DNA from: Frankiales bacterium
Lineage (GTDB): Bacteria > Actinomycetota > Actinomycetes > Mycobacteriales > SCTD01
Length of the DNA stretch: 7,765 nucleotides
Assembly (NCBI GenBank): GCA_025966295.1
Contig: JAOPVD010000087.1
Location: forward strand, 1 to 7,765
Direction: 5' to 3'
Shown: piece by piece, positions 1 through 5,564 of the stretch
Layout: the number at the start of each line of letters is the position of its first letter
Numbering within the stretch: the first letter of the stretch is position 1
Made by a program: the position numbers and the translations under genes
The notes under the pieces: model-generated
Told to the model about the DNA's origin: nothing
Databases searched by the model: none
What the model saw: the letters and a program-made list of their open reading frames with translations, nothing else

Positions 1-812
1 AGCGCCGGCACGGTCGCGACGCCGAGCCGGGCCGGCACGAGGGCGCGGGCCGCGCCGCTGCCGACCCGCGCGTAGTGCGAGCGGCCCCGCAGCCGGAGCT
101 CGAGCACCAGCAGCAGCAGGCAGCACAGCGACAGCACGCCGGCGATGGCGTTGGCGGCCGGGCCGTTGAAGGAGGACTGGTACTGGTCGTAGATGGCGGT
201 GGTGAAGGTGGGGAACCGGAGCATCTGCAGGGCGCCGAACTCCGACAGGCAGTGCAGGCCGACGAGCAGGCCACCGCCGAGCAGGGCCGGCCGCAGCTGC
301 GGCAGCACGACCCGAGCGAAGGTGCGCCACGGCCCGTGCCCGAGGGCGCGGGCGGTCTCCTCGAGGGCCGGGTCGAGCCCGCGGAGCATCGCCGCGACCG
401 GCAGGTAGACGAACGGGTAGTACGACAGCGTCACGACCAGCAACGCGCCGCCGTACCCCTCGACCCGCGGGGTGAGCGAGACCCAGCCGAAGCTGTTGAC
501 GAACGCGGGCACCGCGAGCGGCGCGACGAGCAGGGCGTTCCAGAGCCGCCGGCCCGGCAGGGTCGTGCGCTCCACGAGCCAGGCCGCCGCGGTGCCCAGC
601 ACGGCGCAGGCGAGCACGCAGCCGATGAGCAGCCGGGCGGTGTTGGACAGCAGCTCGCCGGTGCGCGGCCGGACCACCAGCCGCCAGGTCTCGTCGGCCC
701 CGAGCCCGACCGCCACACTGAGGACGAACAGCAGCGGGACGAGGGCCAGCAGGGCCACACCGGCGGCAGCCAGCAGCAGGAGGGGCGGGGTGGCTGCACG
801 CCACCTCCGCAT
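1..812 (-). CDS. Fe3+ ABC transporter permease (FbpB-like), partial
   Basis: Inner-membrane permease that would move Fe3+, delivered by the binding protein encoded just upstream, into the cytoplasm. The frame is open from the ATG at 812 to the window edge (270 residues); the C-terminal part is missing. Hydrophobic segments lie near residues 9-35, 57-80, 91-112, 121-143, 177-195 and 222-240, making one complete six-helix unit. The EAA loop that contacts the ATPase is clear at residues 150-180 (EETARALG, then G, then a VLPQLRPAL-type end). FbpB proteins are usually about 500 residues with two such halves, so the second half probably begins near the edge. The start is uncertain: AGGAGG lies only one base from the ATG, unusually close, and an in-frame CTG at 845 overlaps the upstream stop; no better start is visible. 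The gap to the binding-protein gene is 29 bases, so the two are presumably one operon. The family is clear; iron specificity is inferred from the neighbour. Confidence 0.9.
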   Translation of the reverse strand, partial: MRRWRAATPPLLLLAAAGVALLALVPLLFVLSVAVGLGADETWRLVVRPRTGELLSNTARLLIGCVLACAVLGTAAAWLVERTTLPGRRLWNALLVAPLAVPAFVNSFGWVSLTPRVEGYGGALLVVTLSYYPFVYLPVAAMLRGLDPALEETARALGHGPWRTFARVVLPQLRPALLGGGLLVGLHCLSEFGALQMLRFPTFTTAIYDQYQSSFNGPAANAIAGVLSLCCLLLLVLELRLRGRSHYARVGSGAARALVPARLGVATVPA

Positions 813-841
813 CCCTCCTGCTGCTGCAAGGGCGAGTCCGG

Positions 842-1876
842 TCAGAGCAGACCGGCCCGCTGCATGAGCGCGACGACCTTCGGGCCGTTCAGCGAGCCGA
901 GCTGGACCGCCGGCGCGCCGAGCGAGCTGAGCGGCGGGAGCACCGGGTTGGCCGGCACGTCGCTGGCGATGCTGTACTCCAGCGCGGTGCTGCCCGACAG
1001 GGCCTCCTGGCCGGCCTTGCTGGTCATGTACTTGACCAGCCGCTGGGCCTGCGCCTTGTTGGCGCTGGAGGCGAGCACGCCGACACCCGAGACGCTGACG
1101 AAGTTGCCGGCGTCCCCGGGAGTGAAGTGGTGGAGCACGACGTCCTTGCTGTTGGCGCCGGACTCGGCGCGGTCCTTGTACCAGTAGTAGTGGTAGATGA
1201 TGCCGGTCGCGACCTCACCGGCGTTCACCGCCTTCATCACCGTGCTGTTGCCCTGGTAGACCTTGCCGTTCCGCTTGAGGCCGGCCAGCCACTCGGCGGC
1301 CTTCTGCTCACCCGCGGTGGTGACGACCGCGCTCACGATCGCCTGGAAGTCGGCGCCGGACGGGGAGAAGGCCACCTTGCCCTTCCACTCCGGCTTGGCG
1401 AGGTCGAGGATCGACGCGGGCAGCTGCGTGGCCTTGAGCTGCTTGCTGTTGTAGGCGAGCACCGTCGAGCGGGCCGCGAAGCCGGTCCAGGTGCCGGAGG
1501 CCGGCTCGTACTGGTCCGGGACCTGGTCGAGCGTGCCCTGGTCGAGCTTGGCGAACAGCGACTTGCTGTCGACGAGCGTCATCGCAGGGGAGTTCTCGGT
1601 CACGAAGACGTCGGCCGGCGAGGCCTTGCCCTCCTGCACGATCTGGTTGGCCAGCTCGGAGTCGCTGCCGTCGCGCATCTGGACCTGGATGCCGGTCGTC
1701 TTGGTGAACCCGTCCAGCACGGCCTTCATGAGGTCGTCGTGCTGGGCGTTGTAGACGGTGAGCTTGCCGGCGCCGGAGCTGGAGGAGGACGAGGAGCCGG
1801 ATCCGCCGCAGGCCGACAGCCCCAGCGAAAGGGCGGCCAGTCCGGCCACCATGCCGACCCGCTTGGACACGTTCAT
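842..1876 (-). CDS. Fe3+-binding lipoprotein of iron ABC transporter (FbpA/FutA family)
   Basis: Extracellular solute-binding protein (344 residues) that captures ferric iron at the outer face of the membrane and hands it to the permease. A lipoprotein signal is visible: basic start, hydrophobic stretch, lipobox LSAC with Cys23, then a Gly/Ser-rich linker. The mature part aligns by eye with Haemophilus/Neisseria FbpA: YNAQH near the start of the mature chain, ADVFVTE, and the HYYWY tyrosine pair. The four FbpA iron ligands therefore correspond to His46, Glu94, Tyr220 and Tyr221. Length is normal for the family. I chose the ATG at 1876 because GAGGAG lies 5 bases upstream; a GTG at 1882 in the same frame would overlap that ribosome site. 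It is first in the operon, directly behind an iron-box promoter, which supports iron rather than another substrate. Confidence 0.94.
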   Translation of the reverse strand: MNVSKRVGMVAGLAALSLGLSACGGSGSSSSSSSGAGKLTVYNAQHDDLMKAVLDGFTKTTGIQVQMRDGSDSELANQIVQEGKASPADVFVTENSPAMTLVDSKSLFAKLDQGTLDQVPDQYEPASGTWTGFAARSTVLAYNSKQLKATQLPASILDLAKPEWKGKVAFSPSGADFQAIVSAVVTTAGEQKAAEWLAGLKRNGKVYQGNSTVMKAVNAGEVATGIIYHYYWYKDRAESGANSKDVVLHHFTPGDAGNFVSVSGVGVLASSANKAQAQRLVKYMTSKAGQEALSGSTALEYSIASDVPANPVLPPLSSLGAPAVQLGSLNGPKVVALMQRAGLL

Positions 1877-1897
1877 GCGCACTCCTCGATCGCTTGG

Positions 1898-1916
1898 TTA
1901 GGTGAGCCTAACCTAA
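1898..1916 (-). promoter_or_regulatory. DtxR/IdeR iron box (operator)
   Basis: On the minus strand the 19 bases read TTAGGTTAGGCTCACCTAA. Against the DtxR/IdeR consensus TTAGGTTAGSCTAACCTAA this is 18 of 19 matches, with near-perfect dyad symmetry. It lies 21 bases upstream of the chosen start of the iron-binding protein and overlaps the predicted -10. Known family behaviour: Fe2+-loaded DtxR/IdeR binds such boxes and represses iron-uptake genes, so the operon should be on only when iron is low. The regulator gene itself is not in the window. Confidence 0.9.
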
Positions 1917-1938
1917 GCACATCGCGGACCGGCTGCAA
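1910..1938 (-). promoter_or_regulatory. Predicted sigma70-type promoter of the iron uptake operon
   Basis: Minus-strand -35 TTGCAG (1938-1933), a 17-base spacer, and -10 TAGGTT (1915-1910). This fits an actinobacterial housekeeping promoter (-10 of form TANNNT). The -10 lies inside the iron box, so repressor binding would directly block RNA polymerase. The transcription start would fall near 1903, giving a leader of about 25-30 bases that carries the GAGGAG ribosome site. The -35 also lies in the loop of the hairpin at 1924-1953. Confidence 0.6.
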
Positions 1939-1953
1939 AGTCCCGGTCCCCGC
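1924..1953 (-). terminator. Hairpin after the cupin gene, possible terminator
   Basis: A 7-base perfect stem (GGACCGG at 1926-1932 with CCGGTCC at 1943-1949) encloses a 10-base loop. It can be lengthened by two outer G-C pairs if two C residues bulge out. It begins 4 bases after the cupin stop codon in the direction of cupin transcription. There is no T-run, but GC-rich hairpins without one are often proposed as terminators in actinobacteria. It would insulate the iron operon from cupin read-through. It overlaps the -35 of the iron promoter, so it could have a regulatory role instead. Confidence 0.4.
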
Positions 1954-1957
1954 GGTG

Positions 1958-2326
1958 TCAGAGCTCCGGGCCGTCGACGTTGACGACCACGGGCCCGGTG
2001 CCGCGGCGGACGAGCACCGCCTCGGCGGTCTCGGTCGTCGGGTTGCTCTCGCGGTGCACGGTGTGCGCCGGCACGTGCACGAAGTCGCCGGGATCGCCCT
2101 GCACGACCCCGCTCGCGGTCTCGACCCGGAGGGCCCCGCGCACCACGTAGAGGACGGTGTCGTGATCGCCGTGGTGATGCCAGCCACTGGTCGCGCCGGC
2201 CTCGGTGCGCACCCGACCGGACCACAGGTCGTCCAGGACGATGGCCTGCTCGCGGGTCATGCCGGGCGTCGGGTGGCCGGGCGTCAGCGCGTCGGCAGCG
2301 ACCTTGCGGACCGGCGTCTCGGGCAC
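1958..2326 (-). CDS. Small single-domain cupin protein
   Basis: Protein of 122 residues with a single conserved beta-barrel cupin domain, probably cytoplasmic (no signal peptide or membrane segment). Cupin motif 1 is seen around residues 44-64 (HHH at 50-52, then Gly64); the usual Glu position holds Thr57. Motif 2 is seen at residues 80-95 (Gly80, Pro86, His91, Asn95). Likely metal ligands are His50, His52 and His91. The substrate cannot be told: small cupins of this type include enzymes and sensors. Start: GTG at 2326, with no strong ribosome site but a TANNNT box 6 bases upstream, suggesting leaderless translation. An internal ATG at codon 23 lacks a ribosome site and would trim the N-terminus. 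It is transcribed toward the iron operon but is separated from it by a hairpin and a dedicated promoter, so a link to iron uptake is not implied. Confidence 0.85.
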   Translation of the reverse strand: MPETPVRKVAADALTPGHPTPGMTREQAIVLDDLWSGRVRTEAGATSGWHHHGDHDTVLYVVRGALRVETASGVVQGDPGDFVHVPAHTVHRESNPTTETAEAVLVRRGTGPVVVNVDGPEL

Positions 2327-2332
2327 GGTCCG

Positions 2333-2338
2333 ACCCTA
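2333..2338 (-). promoter_or_regulatory. Candidate -10 for leaderless cupin transcript
   Basis: TAGGGT on the minus strand fits TANNNT and ends 6 bases before the cupin GTG, which would put the transcription start at or next to the start codon. Leaderless mRNAs are frequent in actinobacteria. No good -35 is visible 17-19 bases upstream, so this is tentative. Confidence 0.4.
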
Positions 2339-2380
2339 GCTCGCGTCAGCCGTCCTGGGACGTAGGTGCAGCCAGGCGTG

Positions 2381-4978
2381 ATGAGCCCGACGCGCGTGGA
2401 CCTCAGGGCCGCGGCTGGACCTGCCGATGCACAGTTCGTGCCCTTTGCGTCCGCCGCCCCGTCCTTGCCGCACTCTGCGGCCCGTCGGCTGGCGGGAGCC
2501 GTCCTCGCGGCGGCGCTGCTGACGCCGGCCTTGCCGGCCATGACCGCCCTGGCCGCCGACAGCCCCTCGAGCGCCGGCTTCGTGACGCCGTCGCTCGTCG
2601 ACCTCCGCCGGCACGACGTACCGATCCCCAAGCGCCCGATGGCCGCCAGCCGCCGGCTCGCGGCCGACGGGACGAGGGCCGCGGTCGTGGCCGCACCCGC
2701 CGCCGCCCCGGCCCGCTCCACCTGGCAGGTGACCTACACCGGCTTCGAGGCGTACCCGCAGGCGCGGGCGGCCTTCCAGGCCGCCGTCGACATCTGGGCC
2801 CGCGTCGTCGTCTCCAGCGTCCCGATCAAGGTGGACGCCTCCTTCACGGCCCTGCCCGCCGGCGTCCTCGGGTCCGCGGGCGCGTCGGCCGGCTACCCGA
2901 ACGTCGGCGACGGCCAGTCCTACTACCCCTCGGCGCTCGCCGACGCGCTGGCCGGCGTCGACCAGTCCCCGAAGTACACGGGCGCGCCGGCCTCCGACAT
3001 CACGGCCGAGTTCACGAACGCCACCGACGCCGGCTTCTACTTCGGCACCGACGGCGCCCCGCCGGCCGGCACGGTGGACTTCGAGAGCGTCGTGCTGCAC
3101 GAGCTCGGCCACGGCCTCGGCTTCACCGGGTCGATGGACGTCGCGGGCGGTCTCGGCAGCTACAGCACGCCGCTGCCGGACCGCTTCGACCGCTTCGCCG
3201 AGGACGCCTCCGGTACGACGGTCCTGTCGCGGCCCAACTCCTCGGCGGAGCTGGCGACCGTGCTGCAGGGCGGGTCGGTGTACTGGCGAGGGGCGTCCGC
3301 GATGGCCCGCAACCGCGGCGACCGTCCCACCATGTACGCCCCCGCCGCCTGGGAGCCCGGCAGCAGCTTCTCGCACCTGGACGAGTGGACCTACGGCCTC
3401 GGCAACGCCAACTCGCTGATGACCCCGCAGATCAGCGCGCAGGAGGCGATCCACAGCCCCGGCCCGGTCGCCGTCGGGATGCTGAACGACCTGGGCTGGG
3501 AGGCCTACCTGCCGGGTGCGCCGGAGGCCCCGACGGGCGTGACGGCCACCGCCGGCAACGGCTCGGCCCAGGTGTCGTGGTCCGCCGCCGACACCGGCGC
3601 CACCGCGACGCAGTACGCGGTGGTGGCCTCGCCTGGTGGTGCCCGGGTCACCGTGGCGGCATCCACGCTGACCGCGACGGTCCCCGACCTCACCGCCGGA
3701 ACGGCGTACACGTTCACGGTGACGGCGTGGAACACCGCCGGCGAGGGCCCGGTGTCGGCGCCGTCCAACAGCGTGGTGCCGGCGCCGGCCACCGCACCGG
3801 ACCAGGTCACCGACGTGCGCGCCACCGGCGCCGACACCGGGGCGGTCGTCTCCTGGACCGCGCCGGCCTCCAACGGCTCCCCCCTCACCGGGTACGTCGT
3901 CACCCCGTCGAACTCTCCCGCCGTCACCGTCAACGACCCGGCCGCCACGCACCTGAGGATCACCGGCCTGACCAACGGCAGCTCCTACAGCTTCACCGTG
4001 CAGGCCGTGAACGCCCTGGGCACCGGTCCCGAGTCGCTGGCCTCCAACGTCGCCGTCCCGTCCGGCGCGCCAACCGCGCCCGGCAACCTGGTCGCGACCC
4101 GCGCCCGCGGCGGCAGCGTCACCCTGAGCTGGACCGCGGCCGCCGGCAACGGCAAGCCGGTCACCGGGCACTGGATCACGGTCCGACCGGGCAACGCCGT
4201 GCTCCGCAGCGGCAGCGCTGCCCCCGGCTTCACCGTCACGGGCCTGACCACGGGCACGTCCTACACGTTCGCCGTGCAGGCCCTGAACCCCAACGGGGCC
4301 GGCGTCCCGTCGCCCACCTCCAACGCCGTCACGCCCGACGGCACCGCGCCGAAGCTGACCATCGGGGCCGTCCCCGCCTTCAGCCTCGGCACCACGGCGC
4401 CAATCACCTTCAGTGCCGTCGACGCGCACTCCGGCGTCGCCCGCTACCTGGTCCGGACCCGCAAGGCGGCGTACAACGGCACCCTCGGCAGCTACGGCGC
4501 GACCGTGTCCACCACCGCCAAGCGCTACGCCCCGGCCGCCGCCAAGGGCTATACCTACTGCCACTCGGTCGCCGCGCAGGACAAGGTCGGCAACACCTCG
4601 GCGTGGTCCGCCGACCGGTGCACCACCATCGCCCTGGACGACCGCGCGCTGTCGGCCTCCAGCAGCTGGCGGCGCCTGACGAGCTCCAGCCCGTACGGCG
4701 CCACGTACACGAGCGCCGCGAGGAGCGGCCAGACCCTCACGCTGGCCAAGGCCTCCGGGCGCCGGCTGATGGTCGTGGCCACCACCTGCGCCAGCTGCGG
4801 GTCGGTCCGGGTGACGTTCGGTGGGGCGTCCAAGACCGTCAGCCTCGTCAGCAAGACGACGAAGTGGAAGGCCCTCATCGTCGTCGACTTCGGCTCGGTG
4901 CGGACCGGCGCGGTCACGCTCGCGACGGCCAGCAGCCGGACCGTGCTGCTCGACGGCCTGGGCGTCAGCCGCTTCTGA
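2381..4978 (+). CDS. Secreted M8-like zinc metalloprotease with fibronectin type III domains
   Basis: Exported endopeptidase, about 865 residues. A long n-region is followed by RR (35-36), a hydrophobic core (37-55) and an ALA signal-peptidase site near residue 58. A pro-region follows, then the catalytic domain (about 110-380). The zinc motif HELGHGLGF spans 240-248 with catalytic Glu241. The classic metzincin third His (HExxHxxGxxH) is absent; His332 in FSHLDE, 88 residues after His244, followed by NSLMTP (Met347) as Met-turn, matches the leishmanolysin-like layout. FN3 domains lie at about 381-466, 472-561 and 564-652. A fourth Ig/FN3-like domain (654-751) has Cys727 and Cys747, likely a disulfide. 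The C-terminal module (752-865) is beta-rich with a CASC motif (803-806) and ends in DGLGVSRF. The FN3 and C-terminal parts probably bind cell-wall or environmental polymers. The start is uncertain: ATG 2381 has AGG 4 bases upstream; GTG 2366 has GGGA 5 bases upstream; GTG 2438 or TTG 2465 would give a more usual signal peptide. Substrate unknown. Confidence 0.88.
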   Translation: MSPTRVDLRAAAGPADAQFVPFASAAPSLPHSAARRLAGAVLAAALLTPALPAMTALAADSPSSAGFVTPSLVDLRRHDVPIPKRPMAASRRLAADGTRAAVVAAPAAAPARSTWQVTYTGFEAYPQARAAFQAAVDIWARVVVSSVPIKVDASFTALPAGVLGSAGASAGYPNVGDGQSYYPSALADALAGVDQSPKYTGAPASDITAEFTNATDAGFYFGTDGAPPAGTVDFESVVLHELGHGLGFTGSMDVAGGLGSYSTPLPDRFDRFAEDASGTTVLSRPNSSAELATVLQGGSVYWRGASAMARNRGDRPTMYAPAAWEPGSSFSHLDEWTYGLGNANSLMTPQISAQEAIHSPGPVAVGMLNDLGWEAYLPGAPEAPTGVTATAGNGSAQVSWSAADTGATATQYAVVASPGGARVTVAASTLTATVPDLTAGTAYTFTVTAWNTAGEGPVSAPSNSVVPAPATAPDQVTDVRATGADTGAVVSWTAPASNGSPLTGYVVTPSNSPAVTVNDPAATHLRITGLTNGSSYSFTVQAVNALGTGPESLASNVAVPSGAPTAPGNLVATRARGGSVTLSWTAAAGNGKPVTGHWITVRPGNAVLRSGSAAPGFTVTGLTTGTSYTFAVQALNPNGAGVPSPTSNAVTPDGTAPKLTIGAVPAFSLGTTAPITFSAVDAHSGVARYLVRTRKAAYNGTLGSYGATVSTTAKRYAPAAAKGYTYCHSVAAQDKVGNTSAWSADRCTTIALDDRALSASSSWRRLTSSSPYGATYTSAARSGQTLTLAKASGRRLMVVATTCASCGSVRVTFGGASKTVSLVSKTTKWKALIVVDFGSVRTGAVTLATASSRTVLLDGLGVSRF

Positions 4979-5006
4979 CCTGCCCCAAAGCCACCGGCTC
5001 AGGTCA
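4976..5006. terminator. Shared bidirectional hairpin between convergent genes
   Basis: TGACCTG at 4976-4982 pairs perfectly with CAGGTCA at 5000-5006, and an inner AGCC/GGCT stem (4989-4999, 3-base loop) stacks against the second arm. The stop codon of the metalloprotease (4976-4978) and that of the small helical protein (5001-4999, minus strand) both lie within it. Being symmetric, it could end transcription from both sides. No T-run is present, so it would be an atypical terminator. Confidence 0.5.
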
Positions 5007-5241
5007 CCGCGGGGCCCGCCTCGCCGGCGCTGGAGAGCTCCTTGATGAACTCGTGGCAGCGCTTCGCGCGCTCGGAGTCCTCCTTCATGACCTGGCGGAA
5101 GAACTCGGCGATCTCGGTCCGGCCGGCGTTCTCGGCGTCGCGGACGTACTGCCCGTAGTCGTGGCCGGCCTTGAGGGAGTGGTACTGGACGGAGATGAGG
5201 TCGTAGGTGACGTCATCGAACCCGGTCTCACCGGTCGCCAT
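4999..5241 (-). CDS. Small helical protein of ferritin-like appearance, 80 residues
   Basis: Predicted cytoplasmic two-helix protein; function unknown. Start ATG at 5241 is well supported by GGAGG 5 bases upstream; a longer frame to 5346 would add a low-complexity tail and lacks such a site. Helix 1 (about 11-39) carries Tyr20, His21, His27, Tyr29 and Glu37. Helix 2 (about 42-69) carries Glu46, Glu54, Glu57, His63 and Glu64. This spacing of Glu/His/Tyr along two amphipathic helices resembles half of a ferritin-like four-helix bundle, so it may dimerise, but a canonical ExxH iron motif is not present. The sequence is strongly charged with no signal peptide. It converges on the metalloprotease gene (20 bases between stops) and is divergent from the beta-propeller gene. 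Similar short proteins are, to my recollection, widespread in actinobacteria. The coding call is firm; metal binding is a guess. Confidence 0.75.
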   Translation of the reverse strand: MATGETGFDDVTYDLISVQYHSLKAGHDYGQYVRDAENAGRTEIAEFFRQVMKEDSERAKRCHEFIKELSSAGEAGPAVT

Positions 5242-5292
5242 CGCTGCCTCCGTGTGCGGGACGTGGGGGACGAACTGCCTGTGGCTCGAGCC

Positions 5293-5317
5293 GTGCCCGG
5301 GCGCGCCTGAGGAAAAC
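5293..5317 (-). promoter_or_regulatory. Weak candidate stress-sigma (SigB/SigF-like) promoter
   Basis: On the minus strand GTTT (5317-5314), a 15-base spacer and GGGCAC (5298-5293). The actinobacterial SigB/SigF pattern is GTTT-N15-17-GGGTAC/T, so the -10 has one mismatch at an important T. The -10 lies 51 bases before the start of the small helical protein. Suggestive only. Confidence 0.22.
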
Positions 5318-5341
5318 ACCAGCCGGCGGCCACGGTCGTCA

Positions 5342-5352
5342 CTCACGGTGAG
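5342..5352. promoter_or_regulatory. Short dyad, possible operator
   Basis: CTCAC-G-GTGAG, a perfect 11-base dyad in the divergent intergenic region, 12 bases from the dyad at 5364-5380. Short palindromes arise by chance in GC-rich DNA, so it is listed mainly because the two lie together. Confidence 0.25.
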
Positions 5353-5363
5353 GGGCGGTCTGA

Positions 5364-5380
5364 GTCGTCTGCATGACGAC
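5364..5380. promoter_or_regulatory. 17-base dyad, possible operator
   Basis: GTCGTC-TGCAT-GACGAC: two perfect 6-base arms with a 5-base spacer, the size expected for a dimeric helix-turn-helix regulator. A third copy of GTCGTC lies at 5335-5340. It sits between the divergent starts at 5241 and 5565 and could control either. No regulator gene is nearby. Confidence 0.3.
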
Positions 5381-5419
5381 GCGGCCGGATCGGAGTGGTG
5401 GTCTGGGCAGGCACCCCCC

Positions 5420-5477
5420 GGCCGAGGCCGGCGTCACGCGCGGTCCCCCCAAGTCCGCGGGTGACGCCGGCCCGGCC
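5420..5477. repeat. Long inverted repeat forming a strong hairpin
   Basis: The left arm 5420-5443 pairs with the right arm 5455-5477 over about 22 pairs, with one bulged A (5425) and one G:G mismatch (5438 against 5461), around an 11-base loop containing CCCCCC. The core GCCGGCGTCAC pairs with GTGACGCCGGC without fault. It lies 87 bases before the start codon of the beta-propeller gene. It could be a leader structure, an attenuator-like terminator, a small structured RNA or a dispersed repeat; no T-run follows on either strand. Confidence 0.75.
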
Positions 5478-5517
5478 GCACGGCCCGGCCCAACCTCCCT
5501 GGGCACAGCGGGACGAA

Positions 5518-5540
5518 CTGGGGCAGTCTGGTGCCCCCAG
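5518..5540 (+). repeat. Small hairpin before the ribosome site
   Basis: CTGGGGCA (5518-5525) pairs with TGCCCCCAG (5532-5540) with one bulged base and a 6-base loop. It ends 10 bases before the AGAAGGG ribosome site of the beta-propeller gene. With the larger hairpin upstream it would make a structured leader if transcription begins before 5420. Confidence 0.45.
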
Positions 5541-5564
5541 CAGGTTCCGCAGAAGGGCCGTTCC

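Larger units (their letters stand above)
5242..5564. other. Divergent intergenic region, 323 bases
   Basis: No convincing gene. It holds the ribosome site of the small helical protein at its left end, a weak stress-sigma-like promoter for that gene (5293-5317), two dyads (5342-5352 and 5364-5380), a strong long hairpin (5420-5477), a smaller hairpin (5518-5540) and the ribosome site AGAAGGG (5551-5557) of the beta-propeller gene. An in-frame ATG at 5373 could extend the beta-propeller protein by 64 residues, but those residues are Gly/Pro/Arg-rich, have no ribosome site in front, and would precede the signal peptide. Confidence 0.6.

Noticed and set aside
431..829. 132-codon minus-strand frame starting just before the permease
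   Set aside because: It is a different frame over the permease; Cys/Ser/Arg-rich with no membrane pattern, unlike the frame starting at 812.
75..1187. 370-codon plus-strand open frame over the permease
   Set aside because: Gln/Arg/Gly-rich nonsense composition; the minus strand encodes a textbook ABC permease with an EAA loop.
1127..2365. 412-codon plus-strand open frame across the iron-binding protein and cupin genes
   Set aside because: It is antisense to two well-supported genes and crosses the iron-box promoter; no ribosome site or domain is seen.
2336..4564. 742-codon open frame on the minus strand opposite the metalloprotease
   Set aside because: It is the antisense shadow of a gene with strongly G/C third positions: the protein is Gly/Arg/Val-rich with no domain, while the plus strand shows signal peptide, zinc motif and FN3 domains.
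5311..5340. Possible plus-strand ECF or SigR-type promoter (GGAA ... CGTC)
   Set aside because: The spacing between the two elements is too long (more than 20 bases) for the known GGAAC-N16-17-CGTC or GGAA-N18-19-GTT patterns.
5373..5564. 64-residue N-terminal extension of the beta-propeller protein from ATG 5373
   Set aside because: No ribosome site, low-complexity composition that spans the hairpin, and it would bury the signal peptide; GTG 5565 has a ribosome site and a normal signal peptide.
5420..5564. Cyclic-di-AMP (ydaO-type) or other known riboswitch in the leader of the beta-propeller gene
   Set aside because: Hairpins are present, but I could not find the conserved core sequences of any riboswitch class I know.
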